A stretch of 64,000 bases of DNA from NCBI GenBank assembly GCA_018673925.1, contig JABHBL010000022.1, positions 62,001 through 126,000 of the forward strand. Reading direction: 5' to 3'. The notes beneath the pieces were generated by a model that saw only the letters and a program-made list of their open reading frames with translations, did not search any database and was not told where the DNA came from. Of this stretch, positions 62,444 through 64,000 are shown piece after piece (within the stretch, counting starts at the first letter, position 1; the number at the start of each line of letters is the position of its first letter). This DNA is from Fidelibacterota bacterium (GTDB taxonomy: Bacteria > Fidelibacterota > UBA8477 > JABMPR01). A program made the position numbers and the translations under genes.

Positions 62444-63533
62444 AAAACTATTCAATATTATCCGGATGCTTAGCATCCCTGGAGTTGGTCCTCGAAAAAC
62501 CTTAGACCTGATAACAGAATTTGGTTCGCTGGAAAATATCTTCTCAGTCGATTACAAGGAGCTGACAAGAATTCCCGGCATCAAGGACAAAATTGCCAGA
62601 GCCATATTGGGCGATCCAGATGAGGAATTGATTGCTGGACAGAACAAACTCATTGATAAGTTCCAGGTTAAATTGGTCACACTCTGGGACGAATCTTATC
62701 CTGAACAGTTAAAACAAATCTATGACCCACCCATTGCCTTGTTTTGTAGGGGAAATGTTGAGTTGCTGACTTCTGATAGTGTTGGGATTGTAGGCACTCG
62801 AACTCCCAGCAGTTATGGCAAGGAGATCTCAAAGGAATTCAGTAGAGATCTGGCCCAAAGTGGGTTGACTGTAGTTTCAGGCGTCGCTAAGGGAATAGAC
62901 ACGTCTGCTCATGAAGCTTGTTTGAAAGCGGGGGGACAAACCATCGCCGTTCTTGGAAATGGCGTGGATAGAGTATATCCAGCTGAAAATCGAGGGATAT
63001 ATGATGAATTATCTACAAAAGGGCTGCTGGTCTCAGAATTTCTAATGGGTAGCAAGCCAGATGCCCAAAATTTTCCTCGACGGAATAGAATTATCTCTGG
63101 ACTCACCATGGGTACCATTGTAGTAGAAGCTGCCGAACGAAGCGGCTCTCTTATCACGGCGTATTTTGCACTTGATCAAAACAGGGAAGTATTTTCTGTA
63201 CCAGGACCTGTGAAGAGCAGACAGAGTAAGGGTACCAATCTTTTGATCAAACAGGGGGCAAAACTGGTTGAAAATGTTGAAGATGTTCTGGAGGAACTGG
63301 GGGGGAAGTACACAATAGGAAACTCCCAGGGTCAACAAGAACTTCTCATTGCTACTGATCCAGTTGAAGTAGCAGTGCTTGAACATCTCTCAAGTACTGA
63401 GGATATTCATATCGATGAATTATCTATACTAGCCAAGCAGACTACCTTTGCACTTCTGGGGACCTTGCTACAACTTGAAATGAAGGGTCTCATCCAACAA
63501 TTACCTGGCAAATATTTTAAACGAAGATTTTGA
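62436..63533 (+). CDS. dprA: DNA-processing protein DprA
   Basis: 365 residues, GTG start overlapping obg. The N-terminal HhH/SAM-like part ('LSIPGVGPRKTLDLI') is followed by the Rossmann domain with 'VGIVGTRTPSSYG', 'VVSGVAKGIDTSAH' and 'FPRRNRIISGLT', and a C-terminal winged-helix segment (~300-360, 'HIDELSILAKQT'). DprA loads RecA on incoming single-stranded DNA during natural transformation. Other competence genes are not in the window, so only the capacity for processing transformed DNA can be inferred. Confidence 0.95.
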   Translation: MNKKLFNIIRMLSIPGVGPRKTLDLITEFGSLENIFSVDYKELTRIPGIKDKIARAILGDPDEELIAGQNKLIDKFQVKLVTLWDESYPEQLKQIYDPPIALFCRGNVELLTSDSVGIVGTRTPSSYGKEISKEFSRDLAQSGLTVVSGVAKGIDTSAHEACLKAGGQTIAVLGNGVDRVYPAENRGIYDELSTKGLLVSEFLMGSKPDAQNFPRRNRIISGLTMGTIVVEAAERSGSLITAYFALDQNREVFSVPGPVKSRQSKGTNLLIKQGAKLVENVEDVLEELGGKYTIGNSQGQQELLIATDPVEVAVLEHLSSTEDIHIDELSILAKQTTFALLGTLLQLEMKGLIQQLPGKYFKRRF

Positions 63534-63550
63534 AATAAAGGGAACTCACC

Positions 63551-64000
63551 ATGATCACGAGCCTGATCGATTACTTAAATCAAAGCGTTACTGCCTACCA
63601 TGCTGTATTGAAAGCTGAAACCATCCTCAAATCAAATGGATTTATACAATTGGATGAGAAGGATGCCTGGGATCTAAAACCTAACCTGAAATATTATGTT
63701 ATTCGTAGTCAATCAGCTCTGGCGGCCTGGCAAATGGGCACTGGCAATGCACCTGGTGTACGTCTTGTAGGCGCTCACACCGATTCTCCAGGGCTCCATT
63801 TAAAACCTAAGGCTCAATATTCAAAGAGTGGATATATACAGCTTGGGGTTGAGGTCTATGGTGGACCACTTCTGACAAGTTGGACAGATCGTGATCTTTC
63901 CCTGGCCGGTCGAGTCATTCTAAAGCAGAACGGCAGACTCAAGGTGGTACCTTTCAAATCAGAGAGGGTTTTGCTCAGGGTTCCTCAACTGGCGATTCAC
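63551..64000 (+). CDS. M18-family aminopeptidase (3' partial)
   Basis: The frame opens at the ATG at 63551 behind AAGGGAA and runs off the window. The visible 150 residues include 'SVTAYHAV' (near the start), 'VGAHTDSPGLHLKPK' with the metal-binding His and Asp of M18 enzymes, and 'YGGPLLTSWTDRDLSLAGRV' (the second conserved box). The family (LAP4/ApeB-like aspartyl aminopeptidases) removes N-terminal acidic or other residues from peptides in the cytoplasm. Confidence 0.9.
   Translation, partial: MITSLIDYLNQSVTAYHAVLKAETILKSNGFIQLDEKDAWDLKPNLKYYVIRSQSALAAWQMGTGNAPGVRLVGAHTDSPGLHLKPKAQYSKSGYIQLGVEVYGGPLLTSWTDRDLSLAGRVILKQNGRLKVVPFKSERVLLRVPQLAIH

Noticed and set aside
1-64000. CRISPR array, insertion sequence, toxin-antitoxin or restriction-modification system
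   Set aside because: I saw no regularly spaced repeats, transposase, Cas, methyltransferase or typical toxin-antitoxin pair anywhere in the window.

Overview
The window comes from a Gram-negative bacterium of the FCB superphylum, most likely a Neomarinimicrobiota (SAR406) or Calditrichota-like lineage. The pointers are type IX secretion tails on secreted proteins (an 'IYPNPFN' sorting domain), a PorV/PorQ-type outer-membrane protein, DUF5683, many secreted beta-propellers and lipoproteins, moderate-to-low GC, and frequent TTG/GTG starts behind good Shine-Dalgarno sites. The phylum is inferred; no rRNA or other phylogenetic marker settles it.

Region 1 (1-10.4 kb) is a surface/secretion block: a truncated secreted propeller protein, a PorV-like barrel, two unassigned secreted proteins around a T9SS-tailed M23 peptidase, a TolB-like lipoprotein and two small membrane proteins. 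Region 2 (10.45-21.34 kb) opens with tRNA-Leu(CAG) and ends with a 65-bp near-copy of the tRNA 3' end plus its terminator. The 10.7 kb between holds genes for peptide and amino-acid salvage: an SGNH-type esterase, aspartate dehydrogenase, SpmA/SpmB, two secreted amidohydrolases, a cytoplasmic NlpC/P60 peptidase, a threonine/hydroxyaspartate dehydratase-like enzyme and an L-Ala-D/L-Glu epimerase. The peptidase and epimerase resemble the ykf muropeptide route. No integrase is present.

Region 3 (21.5-42.5 kb) is the most unusual. A PhnD-like binding protein, a membrane histidine kinase and an NtrC-type sigma54 activator are followed by a 292-bp gap. The gap holds two matching 16-nt near-palindromes 20 bp apart and, about 107 nt downstream, a sigma54-like -24/-12 element. 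Then comes a tightly packed co-directional run of about 12 kb: two CYTH-type proteins (one a clear triphosphate-tunnel enzyme), a TctC-TctB fusion, TctA, a PhoU-like DUF47 protein, PiT, a Na/Pi cotransporter, a lipoprotein with CYTH-like sequence, a DASS symporter, a membrane-anchored protein and a porin. Three secreted beta-propeller lipoproteins follow, one in the YjiK/CarP family. I infer a phosphate/polyphosphate or phosphate-plus-carboxylate acquisition regulon that seems not to have been described as a unit.

Region 4 (42.5-64 kb) is mostly housekeeping: DUF523, thioredoxin, an RNase HII-YraN fusion, gamma-glutamyltransferase, signal peptidase I, alaS, gcvPB, lysA, ridA, DUF5683, an NSS transporter, a ferredoxin with a geranylgeranyl-reductase-type flavoprotein, a DnaQ-DinG helicase, hutH, a small lipoprotein, obg, dprA and the start of an M18 aminopeptidase.
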